From contig NZ_JACHTE010000004.1 of NCBI RefSeq assembly GCF_014145395.1, forward strand, positions 1 to 64,000: a stretch of DNA of 64,000 nucleotides, read 5' to 3'. The position numbers and the translations under genes are program-made. The DNA is from Marilutibacter penaei. Lineage in GTDB: Bacteria; Pseudomonadota; Gammaproteobacteria; Xanthomonadales; Xanthomonadaceae. Positions 1-8,384 of the stretch are shown here, piece after piece; position 1 is the first letter of the stretch, and every line of letters starts with the position of its first letter. The notes beneath the pieces were generated by a model. It was not told the DNA's origin. It made no database searches and saw only the letters and a list, made by a program, of their open reading frames with translations.

Positions 1-732
1 GTGGCCGCTCCGGTGGCGGCCGCTCCGCCCACGCCGGCGCCGTCTCCTTCCCAGCCGCCCGCGCCGGCGGCGACGCCCGCTCCGGTGCCCGTTGCGGCTT
101 CGGCGCCCGCCCCGGCACCGGCTCCGGCACCGGCGGCACCGACGACGCCGGCCCCCGCTGCAGCACCGACCGCACGCGGCATCGGCCTGGCCGTCCTGCT
201 GGTCGACAACCGCCTGCAGGGCCGGGTGGCCCTGAGCCACGGCGGTGCCGAGGTCCTGATCGACGCCGATGCGGGCCAGTACTACGCCGGCACCGCGCTG
301 AAGCCGCTGCTGCCGCTGTTCGAGGGCCATATCGGCGAGTCCGATGCCCGCACCCTGGATGCCGCCGCATGGCAGGCCGCCATCGCCGACAAGGGCGAGC
401 CGCAGCCGCTGGCGCGGCTCACCTGGCTGGGCGGCCTGCTGGCCGGCCAGGGCGAGGTGGTGGGCGGCTACGGGCCGGCGGCGCGTTTCCACATGCTGAA
501 GTGGCCGCAGACCGAGCGCGAGTATCCGAAGCACTTCCGCATCGCGACGGCCATGATGAAGGGACCGGCCACGCTCGCCGAGATCGCCGCCGCCAGCAGC
601 GTGCCGGAGGCCGACGTCGCCGACTTCATCAATGCGAACCTGGCCACCGGCTTCGCCGAGGAATACCGCGAGCCGGAGCCCGAGGCCGAGACCGCCAAGG
701 GCGGCCTGTTCGGGCGCCTGCGCGGCCGCTGA
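1..732 (+). CDS. Hypothetical protein with Pro/Ala-rich N-terminus (5' end probably cut)
   Basis: The reading frame is open from base 1 (GTG) to a TGA at 730-732, giving at least 243 residues. The first ~58 residues are a low-complexity Pro/Ala tract, probably a linker, so the true start probably lies upstream of the window. The folded part (about residues 60-225) has no motif I recognise. It contains a helical stretch (about 185-215) that reads like a small winged-helix or helical module. The C-terminus is acidic, then Gly/Arg-rich (GGLFGRLRGR). It lies 103 bp upstream of dxs on the same strand. I assign no function. Confidence 0.7.
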   Translation: MAAPVAAAPPTPAPSPSQPPAPAATPAPVPVAASAPAPAPAPAPAAPTTPAPAAAPTARGIGLAVLLVDNRLQGRVALSHGGAEVLIDADAGQYYAGTALKPLLPLFEGHIGESDARTLDAAAWQAAIADKGEPQPLARLTWLGGLLAGQGEVVGGYGPAARFHMLKWPQTEREYPKHFRIATAMMKGPATLAEIAAASSVPEADVADFINANLATGFAEEYREPEPEAETAKGGLFGRLRGR

Positions 733-835
733 ACGCCGCGCGACGGGGGTCGGGCCGCCCGCGCTTGCCCCTCCCGGATGACCGCAGGACAATGACGGAC
801 GCGCCGCGTTCCCGTGGCGATGTTGGCACGTCCTG

Positions 836-2755
836 ATGATCGATCCGCAACGCTACCCCCGCCTTTCCCGCATCGCCGTCCCGACCGACCTGCGCCAGTT
901 CCCTGAAGAGGAACTGCCGGCCATCGCGGACGAGCTGCGCGCCTACCTGATCGAGCAGGTCGCGCGCGTCGGCGGCCATTTCGGCGCGGGGCTGGGCGTG
1001 ATCGAGCTGACCGTGGCCCTGCACTACCTGTACGACACCCCGGTCGACCGGCTGGTGTGGGACGTCGGCCATCAGACCTACCCGCACAAGATCCTCACCG
1101 GCCGCCGCGACACCATCCATACGGTCAAGCAGCAGGACGGCGTGGCGCCCTTCCCGAAGCGCGAGGAGTCCGAGTACGACACCTTCGGCGTCGGCCACAG
1201 CTCGACCAGCATCTCCGCCGCGCTCGGCATGGCGATCGCGCTGCAGCGCGGCGGCGATCCGCGCAAGGTCGTCGCGGTGATCGGCGACGGCGCGATCACC
1301 GGTGGCATGGCCTTCGAGGCGCTCGCGCACGCCGGCGGCATGGGCGAGGACGGCCAGGGGCCAGAGCCGGACCTGCTGGTGATCCTCAACGACAACCAGA
1401 TGTCGATCTCGGAGAACGTCGGTGGCGTGACCCGCATGCTCGGCCGGCTGACCGGCAGCCGCACGCTCAACGCGATCCGCGAGGGCGGCAAGAAGCTGCT
1501 GGGCGACAAGCACGGCGCCCCGGCGCGTTTCGTGCGCCGCTGGGAGGAGCACTGGAAGGGCATGTTCGTGCCCTCGACCATGTTCGAGGAACTCGGCTTC
1601 CACTACACCGGCCCGATCGACGGCCATGACCTGCCCGCCCTGGTCGGCACGCTAAAGACGCTGAAGACCCTCAAGGGCCCGCAGCTGCTCCATATCATCA
1701 CCACCAAGGGCAAGGGCTACGAGCGCGCCGAGGGCGACCAGATCGGTTACCACGCGGTCAGCCCCTTCGACCCCGCGCAGGGCATGGTCAAGAAGGCCGG
1801 CGTCAAGAAGCCGACCTACACCGACGTATTCGGCGACTGGCTGTGCGACATGGCCGCGGCCGACCCGAAGCTGATGGGCATCACCCCGGCGATGCGCGAG
1901 GGCTCCGGCCTGGTGCGTTTCAGCAAGGCGTACCCCGAGCGCTACTTCGACGTCGCGATCGCCGAGCAGCACGCGGTGACGCTGGCCGCGGGCATGGCCT
2001 GCGAAGGCGCCAAGCCGGTGTGCGCGATCTATTCGACCTTCCTGCAGCGCGGCTACGACCAGCTGGTGCACGACGTCGCGATCCAGGACCTCGACGTGCT
2101 GTTCGCGATCGACCGCGGCGGCGTGGTCGGCCCCGACGGCGCGACCCATGCCGGCAACCTCGACCTGAGCTACCTGCGCTGCGTACCCAACATGGTGGTG
2201 ATGGCGCCGGCGGACGAGAACGAGTGCCGGATGATGCTGAGCACCGGCCACCACTACGCGGGCCCCGCGGCGGTGCGCTACCCGCGCGGCACCGGCCCGG
2301 GGGTCGAGGTCCGGCCGACGCTCGACGTGCTGCCGGTCGGCAAGGCGGACCTGCGGCGACGCGGCGGCCCGGTGGCACTGCTGGCCTTCGGCGCGATGGT
2401 CGCCGCGGCGGAACAGGTCGCAGGCGCGCTCGGACTGACCCTGGTCAACATGCGTTTCGTGAAACCGCTGGACCGCGACCTCGTGCTTGAACTCGCGCGC
2501 TCGCACACGGGCTTCGTCACGATCGAGGACAACGTGGTCGCCGGCGGCGCCGGGTCGGGCGTGGCCGAACTGCTCGCCGCCGAAGGGGTGACCCTGCCGG
2601 TCCTGCACCTCGGCCTGCCCGACGCGTTCCAGCACCACGCCAGCCGCGAGCAGCTGCTGGCCGAGGCGGGACTCGACGCCGACGGCATCCGGGCGTCCCT
2701 GCTGGCCCGCTGGCCGGAGCTCGGCGCGCCGCCCGCGCAGTCGGCATCGCTCTGA
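836..2755 (+). CDS. dxs: 1-deoxy-D-xylulose-5-phosphate synthase
   Basis: This thiamine-diphosphate enzyme condenses pyruvate and glyceraldehyde 3-phosphate to DXP, the first step of the MEP isoprenoid pathway (also feeding thiamine and pyridoxal synthesis). The 639 residues match the usual ~620-640. The TPP/Mg motif GDGAITGG is at residues 150-157, followed by a downstream NDNQMSIS stretch. The central transketolase-type pyrimidine-binding domain contains [13 protein letters not shown], and a transketolase C-terminal domain follows. The start MIDPQRYP fits family N-termini. The three-gene lipid-type cluster begins 57 bp downstream on the same strand, so read-through is possible. Confidence 0.98.
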   Translation: MIDPQRYPRLSRIAVPTDLRQFPEEELPAIADELRAYLIEQVARVGGHFGAGLGVIELTVALHYLYDTPVDRLVWDVGHQTYPHKILTGRRDTIHTVKQQDGVAPFPKREESEYDTFGVGHSSTSISAALGMAIALQRGGDPRKVVAVIGDGAITGGMAFEALAHAGGMGEDGQGPEPDLLVILNDNQMSISENVGGVTRMLGRLTGSRTLNAIREGGKKLLGDKHGAPARFVRRWEEHWKGMFVPSTMFEELGFHYTGPIDGHDLPALVGTLKTLKTLKGPQLLHIITTKGKGYERAEGDQIGYHAVSPFDPAQGMVKKAGVKKPTYTDVFGDWLCDMAAADPKLMGITPAMREGSGLVRFSKAYPERYFDVAIAEQHAVTLAAGMACEGAKPVCAIYSTFLQRGYDQLVHDVAIQDLDVLFAIDRGGVVGPDGATHAGNLDLSYLRCVPNMVVMAPADENECRMMLSTGHHYAGPAAVRYPRGTGPGVEVRPTLDVLPVGKADLRRRGGPVALLAFGAMVAAAEQVAGALGLTLVNMRFVKPLDRDLVLELARSHTGFVTIEDNVVAGGAGSGVAELLAAEGVTLPVLHLGLPDAFQHHASREQLLAEAGLDADGIRASLLARWPELGAPPAQSASL

Positions 2756-2812
2756 GCGCTGCGCCAGGGATGGGCGGACCACGCATACGCACGGAACGGG
2801 GCTGAGCCGGGC

Positions 2813-3580
2813 GTGGGGACCGGGTTCGTCGCGCTGCCGCCCTGGGCCGTGGTCCTGGTGGGACTCGCCTGGTTCAGCGGTCTGTATGTCACCACCGGAC
2901 TCGCCACCGTGCTGCTGACCCGGCGGATCCTGCCGCGGCTGGGGCTCGGTCGCCGGCTCGATCCCCGCCCGGTCCCGCGGCGCCAGTTGCAGCGCGAGTG
3001 GGCCGCGTCCGCGTCGTCGATCGTCCTGTTCGGCGTGGGGCTGCTGCTGCCATGGGCGCTGCTGCGACTGGGCTGGGCAGGGTTGGCGAGCGATCCGCCG
3101 GCCTGGCAGGTCGCGCTGGAGATCGTGGCGCTGTTCTTCTGGAACGAGCTGCACTTCTACGTCAACCATCGCCTGCTGCACACCGCGCCACTGCGCCGTT
3201 TCCATGCCGTGCACCACCGCTCGCACGTGCCGACGCCGTGGTCCACCTATGCGTTCCATCCGGTCGAGGCGCTGATGCTGGGCAGCGTGCCGGTGATCCC
3301 GATGCTGCTGCACGATTTCAGCTTCGTCGCGCTGATGACGCTGCCGGTGCTGAGCATCGTGCTCAACAATCTCGGCCACGCCAACTACGAAGCCAGCCGC
3401 GAATCGCCCGCACGGGGCTGGCGCGCCGCCAGCCGCCGGCACCATCTGCACCATGCCTGCTACCACGGGAACTACGGCTTCCTGCTGGACGTGTTCGACC
3501 GGATGGCCGGCAGCACGCTTCCGCTCGATGCCGCGGACGCGCGGATCGGGCGTTCGCCAACGGATACGAAGGACGGTTGA
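2813..3580 (+). CDS. Sterol desaturase/fatty acid hydroxylase family membrane protein
   Basis: A 255-residue membrane protein of the fatty acid hydroxylase superfamily. Hydrophobic segments lie near residues 8-36, 65-92, 98-112 and 152-186. The diiron histidine clusters are intact: H119-x3-H123, H131-x2-H134-H135 and H210-H211-x-H213-H214, so an O2-dependent hydroxylase or desaturase acting on a lipid-like substrate is expected. The start is GTG; no internal ATG suits better. Its TGA overlaps the next ATG by one base (TGATG), so it should be translationally coupled to the ketosynthase-fusion gene. The substrate cannot be read from the sequence. Confidence 0.85.
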   Translation: MGTGFVALPPWAVVLVGLAWFSGLYVTTGLATVLLTRRILPRLGLGRRLDPRPVPRRQLQREWAASASSIVLFGVGLLLPWALLRLGWAGLASDPPAWQVALEIVALFFWNELHFYVNHRLLHTAPLRRFHAVHHRSHVPTPWSTYAFHPVEALMLGSVPVIPMLLHDFSFVALMTLPVLSIVLNNLGHANYEASRESPARGWRAASRRHHLHHACYHGNYGFLLDVFDRMAGSTLPLDAADARIGRSPTDTKDG

Positions 3581-5505
3581 TGCCCACTGTTTTCCAACGC
3601 ACCTGGCTGCACGGCAGCGGGCGCTTCCTGCCCGGCGCGCCGGTCGACAACGACGGCATGGATGCCTACATCGCCCCCCTGAACCGGATCTCCGGGCGGA
3701 TCAAGCGCCGCATCCTCGCGGAGAACGGCATCCGGCAGCGCCACTACGCCATCGACCCGGAAGGCCGGACCGTGCACGGCTGCGCGGACATGGCCGCCGC
3801 GGCGATCCGTGCGTGCCTGGACGACAGCGGCGCCTCGATCGACACCATCGGCCTGCTGGCCTGCGGCAGTTCCGGCGGCGACGCGCTGATGCCCGGCTTC
3901 GGCAGCATGGTCCACGGCACCCTGGCGGCGCCACCCATGCAGGTTTTCAGCAGCCATGGCATCTGTGCGTCCGGCGTGGGTGCGTGGGAGGCGGCGGCCA
4001 GCGCCGTGGAGCTCGGTGCGCACGACCATGCCCTCGTCGCGGCCGCGGAGATGCCGTCGCGGCTGTTCAAGCGCTCGCGCTACGCGGGCCGCGATTACGA
4101 CGCCGACTTCGACGCGCACTTCCTGCGCTGGATGCTCTCGGACGGCGCCGGTGCACTGCAGCTGGGTGGGGCGCCACGCGGCCGTGCCGGCGTCCGGCTG
4201 CGCTTGCGCTTCATCCACCAGCGCTCGTTCGCCGGCGACTACCCGGTCTGCATGCAACTCGGCCTCACGCCCGACCGCAGCCGCTCGCACCTCGACTATC
4301 CGGCCTGGGGCGACGCGGAGGCCGATGGCGCGCTGTTCCTGCGCCAGGACATCCGCCTGCTGCCCCACCTGTTCGACGTCGGCGTGCACGAGTACGCGCG
4401 GCTCTGCCGCGACGGCTGGATCGACCCGGCTGGCATCGACCATTTCCTTTGCCACTACTCTTCCGAGCGTTTCGCGCCGGTGGTGGACGAACTGATGGCG
4501 AAGGCGGGACTGTCGATCCCGCGCGAACGCTGGTACAGCAACCTCACGACGCGCGGCAACACCGGGGCGGCATCGATCTTCGTCATGCTCGACGAGTTCC
4601 TGCACACCCATGAGTTGGAGGCCGGCCAGCGCATCCTGTGCTTCGTCCCGGAGTCCGGCCGCTTCAGCGTGGCCTTCGTGATGATCGAGGTGGAGGCCGA
4701 TGACGCGCCTGGCGCCCCCCCGCTGCCCGACCCCGTGCCGTCGGCACCCGCGGCGGCCGATCCCGTGATCGCCCCTCCGCACGATCCGGCCGATGCACCG
4801 GCCGCGCTCCGCCACCTGCTCGGCGAGCTGGCGACACTCTGGCACGACTACCGCTCGCGCGCATGGCGCACGCCGGTGATCCGCGCGCTCCGCGAGGGCC
4901 GCTTCGATACGGCCGATTATCGGGCCTGGATGCAGCACTGGATCCCGCAGGTACGCGAGGGCAGCAAGTGGATGCGCGAAGGGGCGGCGTCGGTGCGCGC
5001 GCCTTACGAGGCGCTGGCCACGCTGATCGAAACCCATGCCGGCGACGAGCAGGACGACTACATGATCCTGTTCGAGGACTACCGGCGCGCCGGCGGCGAG
5101 GTCGCGGACATCGACGCGCTGCGCCGCAATCCCGGCGGCGAGGCGCTCAACAGCTACCTGCATGCACTTGCCGCGACGCCCAACCCCCTCGGCCTGCTGG
5201 GCGCGATCTACATGATCGAAGGCACCGGCCAGCGCATCATCCCCGCCCTGCTGCCATTGATGAAAAGCACGCTGGACCTGCCCGCGGAGGCGTTCCGCTT
5301 CCTCGAGTACCATGGCGAGAACGACGCGCACCATCTGGCGCGCTGGTTGCGCGCGGTGGAGATCGTGCTCGCGCATGACACCGACGGGCAGGGCGCACGC
5401 GCGATCATCGATACCGCGCGCCGCACCGCGGCGCTGTACCTAATGCAGTTCGAGCACATCCCGGTGGGCACGGGAGCCACTCCGCAGGAACGTACCGACC
5501 CATGA
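3580..5505 (+). CDS. KAS III/DarB-like beta-ketosynthase fused to a heme-oxygenase-like (putative diiron) domain
   Basis: A 641-residue two-domain protein. Residues 1-372 are a thiolase-fold ketosynthase of the FabH/StlD-DarB kind with an intact triad: C129 in GICASG, H292 in CHYSSE and N327 in RGNTGAAS. A Pro/Ala linker covers about 373-405. Residues ~406-625 are all-helical and resemble TenA/heme-oxygenase-like iron redox enzymes. They carry an H-x-E-x-D-x-x-H pattern (H578, E580, D582, H585) and an acidic/His stretch E484-T-H486, the likely metal ligands. The gene overlaps the hydroxylase upstream and a conserved-looking unknown downstream (4 bp). Inference: it makes a beta-keto or condensed acyl product that is oxidised in cis. 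The product is unknown. Residue numbers were counted by hand. Confidence 0.82.
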   Translation: MPTVFQRTWLHGSGRFLPGAPVDNDGMDAYIAPLNRISGRIKRRILAENGIRQRHYAIDPEGRTVHGCADMAAAAIRACLDDSGASIDTIGLLACGSSGGDALMPGFGSMVHGTLAAPPMQVFSSHGICASGVGAWEAAASAVELGAHDHALVAAAEMPSRLFKRSRYAGRDYDADFDAHFLRWMLSDGAGALQLGGAPRGRAGVRLRLRFIHQRSFAGDYPVCMQLGLTPDRSRSHLDYPAWGDAEADGALFLRQDIRLLPHLFDVGVHEYARLCRDGWIDPAGIDHFLCHYSSERFAPVVDELMAKAGLSIPRERWYSNLTTRGNTGAASIFVMLDEFLHTHELEAGQRILCFVPESGRFSVAFVMIEVEADDAPGAPPLPDPVPSAPAAADPVIAPPHDPADAPAALRHLLGELATLWHDYRSRAWRTPVIRALREGRFDTADYRAWMQHWIPQVREGSKWMREGAASVRAPYEALATLIETHAGDEQDDYMILFEDYRRAGGEVADIDALRRNPGGEALNSYLHALAATPNPLGLLGAIYMIEGTGQRIIPALLPLMKSTLDLPAEAFRFLEYHGENDAHHLARWLRAVEIVLAHDTDGQGARAIIDTARRTAALYLMQFEHIPVGTGATPQERTDP

Positions 5506-6482
5506 AACCCGCCCCCGACTTCGCCGGCCCGGGCCACGACCCGCGCGACCCCAATCCCTGGCTCGCGCTGCAGCTGGACCAGAGCACCCCCATCGACGAG
5601 GCGGTCAAGCACGCGTGGCTGGCCGATTCCAGCTCCTGGTCCCGGCAGTACCTGCTGCCCTTCATCCGCCCGTTCGCGCGCACGATGATCGTGCTGATCC
5701 AGGTGCTGAAGGTATTCCTGCCGCGCAAGCTCGCGTTCTCGCGCGCGCTGCACCGGCTGCTGGCCTGGGGCATGGAGCACTTCATCCGGCCCGAGGCAAA
5801 CTGGCTGATCCTGCGCCATTTCCATCTCGGTTCGCAGATCCTCGGTTTCATCGCGCGCAATGCGCCAGTGGAAGTGCCGACGAATCCGCTGGCGCCGATG
5901 AAGATCAGCGACGTGCGCGAGGACATGTACCTCGTGCACGACCTCAACCTCTACAACTTCATCATTCGCCTCAACCAGAACCTGCGCGACAGCGGCCAGC
6001 GACTGGCACGCGTGCCCCACCCCGACCTGTCGATGGTCGAGCAGCCGCCGCTGCGGCTGGAGGACATGCCGCGCCGGCGGCGCAACTTCCTGGACCTGCA
6101 GAGTTCGATCGAACTGTTCACGCCGATCTACCAGTTGATGCTGACCGACAGCGACTTCTGGCGCGCGACCAACTCACTGCAGCTGGACGAGACCATCGGC
6201 CTCTACGCCGCCACCCTGCTGGACGCGCACGAGCATCTGGTGCTGCTCAACAACCGCCATCCGCTGGTCCCGATGTCCACGCTGCGTGCCGGCTTCCGCC
6301 TGACCCTGCACGGCCTCTCGACCGAGATGCTGCATGGCCTGCTGGTGCAGTTGCGGGCGGGCCAGCAGGCCCGTCAAGCCGACGCGTCCGTTCACCCGGC
6401 AGGCGGGGCCACCCCGTCGTCCGGCGTGGGGGCGTCCATGGGGGACGCCGCGTCGTATTCGCCCGGTGCCTCGACCCGGTAG
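5502..6482 (+). CDS. Uncharacterised protein of the ketosynthase cluster
   Basis: A 326-residue protein I do not recognise. It starts with ATG overlapping the ketosynthase stop (ATGA). A hydrophobic, amphipathic stretch at about residues 50-85 (FARTMIVLIQVLKVFLP) suggests peripheral or monotopic membrane binding. The remainder is mostly helical with several His/Asp/Glu positions (WLILRHFHLGSQ, DMYLVHDLNLYNF, LDETIGLYAATLLDAHEHL). The last ~35 residues are low-complexity Gly/Ala/Ser and lie antisense to the 3' end of the convergent GumN-like gene (91 bp overlap). Overlap coupling suggests it works with the ketosynthase and hydroxylase, perhaps as a membrane or acyl-carrier partner; that is inference. 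Confidence 0.75.
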   Translation: MKPAPDFAGPGHDPRDPNPWLALQLDQSTPIDEAVKHAWLADSSSWSRQYLLPFIRPFARTMIVLIQVLKVFLPRKLAFSRALHRLLAWGMEHFIRPEANWLILRHFHLGSQILGFIARNAPVEVPTNPLAPMKISDVREDMYLVHDLNLYNFIIRLNQNLRDSGQRLARVPHPDLSMVEQPPLRLEDMPRRRRNFLDLQSSIELFTPIYQLMLTDSDFWRATNSLQLDETIGLYAATLLDAHEHLVLLNNRHPLVPMSTLRAGFRLTLHGLSTEMLHGLLVQLRAGQQARQADASVHPAGGATPSSGVGASMGDAASYSPGASTR

Positions 6483-7465
6483 CCGCGTGCCTGCAGGCTG
6501 GCAGCGAGCCCGTCCGGACGGAACAGCTCTTCCATCGGCAGCAACGCCAGGGTCACCCGGTTGTTGGCCAGTACGCGGTCGACCTCCTTCAACCAGAGCG
6601 CATCGCGCTGGGCGCGCAGGTCGCCCACCCGGTCGCTCAGCGCCTGCACACTGGCCCAGGCCTGCTCGCAGTCCTCGAAGGGCTGGAAGGGAATCGAGCG
6701 CAGCCCTTCGATATCGCCGACGGCCCAGGCATTCGCACGCTCGCGCATGTATCCCAGGTCATCCTGCACGCGATCAAGGGTCTTGCTGAAGCAGGCGAGG
6801 TCGTCGATCTCGGCCGCGCTGAACTCGCTGATCGCCGCCTTGGGATCCTCGATCTTCAGCTCGACCATCGGCCGGCTGACGGTCACCCCGTGGTCGCGCG
6901 CGAGATCCTCCACCACCGGCGTGACCACCCCACGGGTCCGCAGGCCGACGTCCTCCACGGCTTCCTGGTAGAGGCGCGCGGCCGCGAACATGGGCCGCCA
7001 TTTCTCGATCCCACGATCACCGCCGATGTACTGGCGCTTGAGCGTCGACCAGCGCGCGTATTCGCCGGGCGAAAGCACTTCCTCCAGGCGACGACCGTCG
7101 GGGCTGCGCCGCGCGCGCATGAGCCGGGGCGCCAGCGCCAGGCCACCGAAGAAGCCCACGTCCGCGTCGATATCGATCCCGGGCGCCAGCATCACTTCCT
7201 GGGCTCCGGCGATCACCCCGCCCACCTCGCGGGCCTCCCATTCCATCCGCCGCGGGAGCGGCGAAACCGTGCCGAGCACCCACATCACGTGGCCGGATCC
7301 GGTGGACACCTTCCACAAACCGGGACCCGGCTGGACGCCACTGACGACGAGCGTTTCAAGGTCGCGCACGGGGCCGGCATCGTCCCCGGCCTCCTGTGCA
7401 TCCAAGGGCCCGCAGACGCCCGCCAGCAGCACCAGGGCCGCGCAGATCCGCATCGAACGCTTCAT
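6392..7465 (-). CDS. TraB/GumN family protein, motif-degenerate, secreted
   Basis: A 357-residue protein with an N-terminal signal peptide (MKRSMRICAALVLLAGVC...A). I chose the MKRSM start over a 29-residue upstream extension because it gives a normal signal sequence. The architecture follows the TraB/GumN (Tiki-like) fold. However, the two G-x-x-H motifs usually seen are missing: the first reads LGTVSP and the second region reads LLPMEELF before the conserved PDGLAASLQARGYRV ending. It is therefore probably not an active metal-dependent peptidase. It is convergent with, and overlaps, the preceding unknown gene. Upstream lies the terminator of tRNA-Pro. Confidence 0.8.
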   Translation of the reverse strand: MKRSMRICAALVLLAGVCGPLDAQEAGDDAGPVRDLETLVVSGVQPGPGLWKVSTGSGHVMWVLGTVSPLPRRMEWEAREVGGVIAGAQEVMLAPGIDIDADVGFFGGLALAPRLMRARRSPDGRRLEEVLSPGEYARWSTLKRQYIGGDRGIEKWRPMFAAARLYQEAVEDVGLRTRGVVTPVVEDLARDHGVTVSRPMVELKIEDPKAAISEFSAAEIDDLACFSKTLDRVQDDLGYMRERANAWAVGDIEGLRSIPFQPFEDCEQAWASVQALSDRVGDLRAQRDALWLKEVDRVLANNRVTLALLPMEELFRPDGLAASLQARGYRVEAPGEYDAASPMDAPTPDDGVAPPAG

Positions 7466-7513
7466 GCACGCTCCGTGTGAAGGACAAGCGCCGAGTACAG
7501 CAGACCGCCCCGG

Positions 7514-7541
7514 AAACAAAAACACCCGGACGTCCGGGTGT
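7514..7541 (-). terminator. Rho-independent terminator of tRNA-Pro
   Basis: On the minus strand a perfect 10-bp palindrome (ACACCCGGAC/GTCCGGGTGT, 7522-7541) is followed by TTTTTGTTT. It sits about 20 bp past the 3' end of tRNA-Pro and just ahead of the gumN-like gene, so it separates the two units. Confidence 0.85.
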
Positions 7542-7560
7542 CGTTCTGGCATTCAGGAAT

Positions 7561-7637
7561 TGGTCGGGGTGGCCGGATTCGAACCGACGACCACCTGTCC
7601 CCCAGACAGGTGCGCTACCAGGCTGCGCTACACCCCG
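7561..7637 (-). tRNA. tRNA-Pro(GGG)
   Basis: A 77-nt cloverleaf on the minus strand. The acceptor is CGGGGTG paired with CACCCCG plus discriminator A and an encoded CCA. The D-arm is GCGC...GCGC. The anticodon stem CCTGT/ACAGG encloses loop CTGGGGG (anticodon GGG), and the T-loop is TTCGAAT. A strong terminator follows. Confidence 0.97.
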
Positions 7638-7675
7638 AACGGTGCCGGCTGCGGCCAGGGGCCGAGCGGGCGGCA

Positions 7676-7681
7676 AGTATA
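7676..7681 (-). promoter_or_regulatory. Putative -10 box for tRNA-Pro
   Basis: TATACT on the minus strand, about 39 bp upstream of the tRNA 5' end. The sequence 17-18 bp further upstream is GC-rich with only a weak -35 match. Position and the near-consensus -10 are the only support. Confidence 0.4.
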
Positions 7682-7723
7682 GCGGGACTCGACCGATCCG
7701 GCCATGCCCCGCGATGCATCCGC

Positions 7724-8080
7724 TCAGCGGCGGAGCAGTTGCAGGATCTCCTCGAGCTCCATCCGCACCTGGCGGATGATCTGCCCGCTGAGCACGGCCT
7801 CTTCCTTGGCCGAGTCGCCTTCCAGGCGCTGGCGCGCGCCGCCGATGGTGTAGCCCTGTTCGTACAGCAACGCGCGGATCTGGCGGACCATCAGCACCTC
7901 GTGGCGCTGGTAGTAGCGGCGATTGCCGCGACGCTTGACCGGGTTGAGGCTGGGGAACTCGGTTTCCCAGTACCGCAGGACGTGCGGCTTGACGTCGCAC
8001 AGCTCGCTGACTTCACCGATGGTGAAGTAGCGCTTCGCCGGGATCGGCGGAAGTTCGCGGTTACTGCCCGGGTCCAGCAT
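7724..8080 (-). CDS. MerR-family transcriptional regulator
   Basis: A 118-residue regulator. An N-terminal winged helix-turn-helix begins at about residue 18 ([21 protein letters not shown]), with the wing at [15 protein letters not shown]-terminal coiled-coil-like helix runs about 85-116. It has no clear effector domain or metal-binding cysteines. It overlaps the 3' end of ihfA by 20 bp, the usual xanthomonad and pseudomonad arrangement at the end of the pheST-ihfA operon. The regulon is unknown. Confidence 0.92.
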   Translation of the reverse strand: MLDPGSNRELPPIPAKRYFTIGEVSELCDVKPHVLRYWETEFPSLNPVKRRGNRRYYQRHEVLMVRQIRALLYEQGYTIGGARQRLEGDSAKEEAVLSGQIIRQVRMELEEILQLLRR

Positions 8081-8360
8081 AGGCCTCCACGCGCTCCTTG
8101 AGCTTCTGGCCCGGACGGAAGGTCACCACCGTACGGGCCGAAATCGGAATTTCCTCACCGGTCTTGGGGTTCCGGCCCGGCCGCTGGTTCTTGCGGCGCA
8201 GGTCGAAATTGCCGAAGCCCGACAGCTTCACCTGGCGTCCCTGCTCCAGCGATTCGCGCAGGGCGTCGAAGAATGCATCGACGAACTCCTTCGCTTCCCG
8301 CTTGTTCAGGCCGACTTCCTCGAACAGTCGTTCGGCCATCTCCGCCTTGGTCAGTGCCAT
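8061..8360 (-). CDS. ihfA: Integration host factor subunit alpha
   Basis: IHF alpha pairs with IHF beta to bend DNA at promoters, recombination sites and origins. The 99 residues match the family. The HU/IHF signature [21 protein letters not shown] is at about residues 48-68 and carries the intercalating-proline beta arm (RPGRNP). It lies 24 bp downstream of pheT, as in many gammaproteobacteria, and overlaps the merR-type gene. Confidence 0.98.
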   Translation of the reverse strand: MALTKAEMAERLFEEVGLNKREAKEFVDAFFDALRESLEQGRQVKLSGFGNFDLRRKNQRPGRNPKTGEEIPISARTVVTFRPGQKLKERVEAYAGPGQ

Positions 8361-8384
8361 CTCGTTCCCCTACCTCGCCACGGC

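Noticed and set aside
1-180. Repeated GCNCCG codons as a tandem DNA repeat
   Set aside because: It is a Pro/Ala-coding low-complexity stretch without a fixed repeat unit.
836-2755. Long minus-strand open frames opposite dxs, the ketosynthase, pheT, thrS and other large genes
   Set aside because: They are antisense shadows produced by high GC and biased third positions: composition is Arg/Ala/His-rich, with no motifs, no ribosome-binding sites and full overlap with recognised genes.
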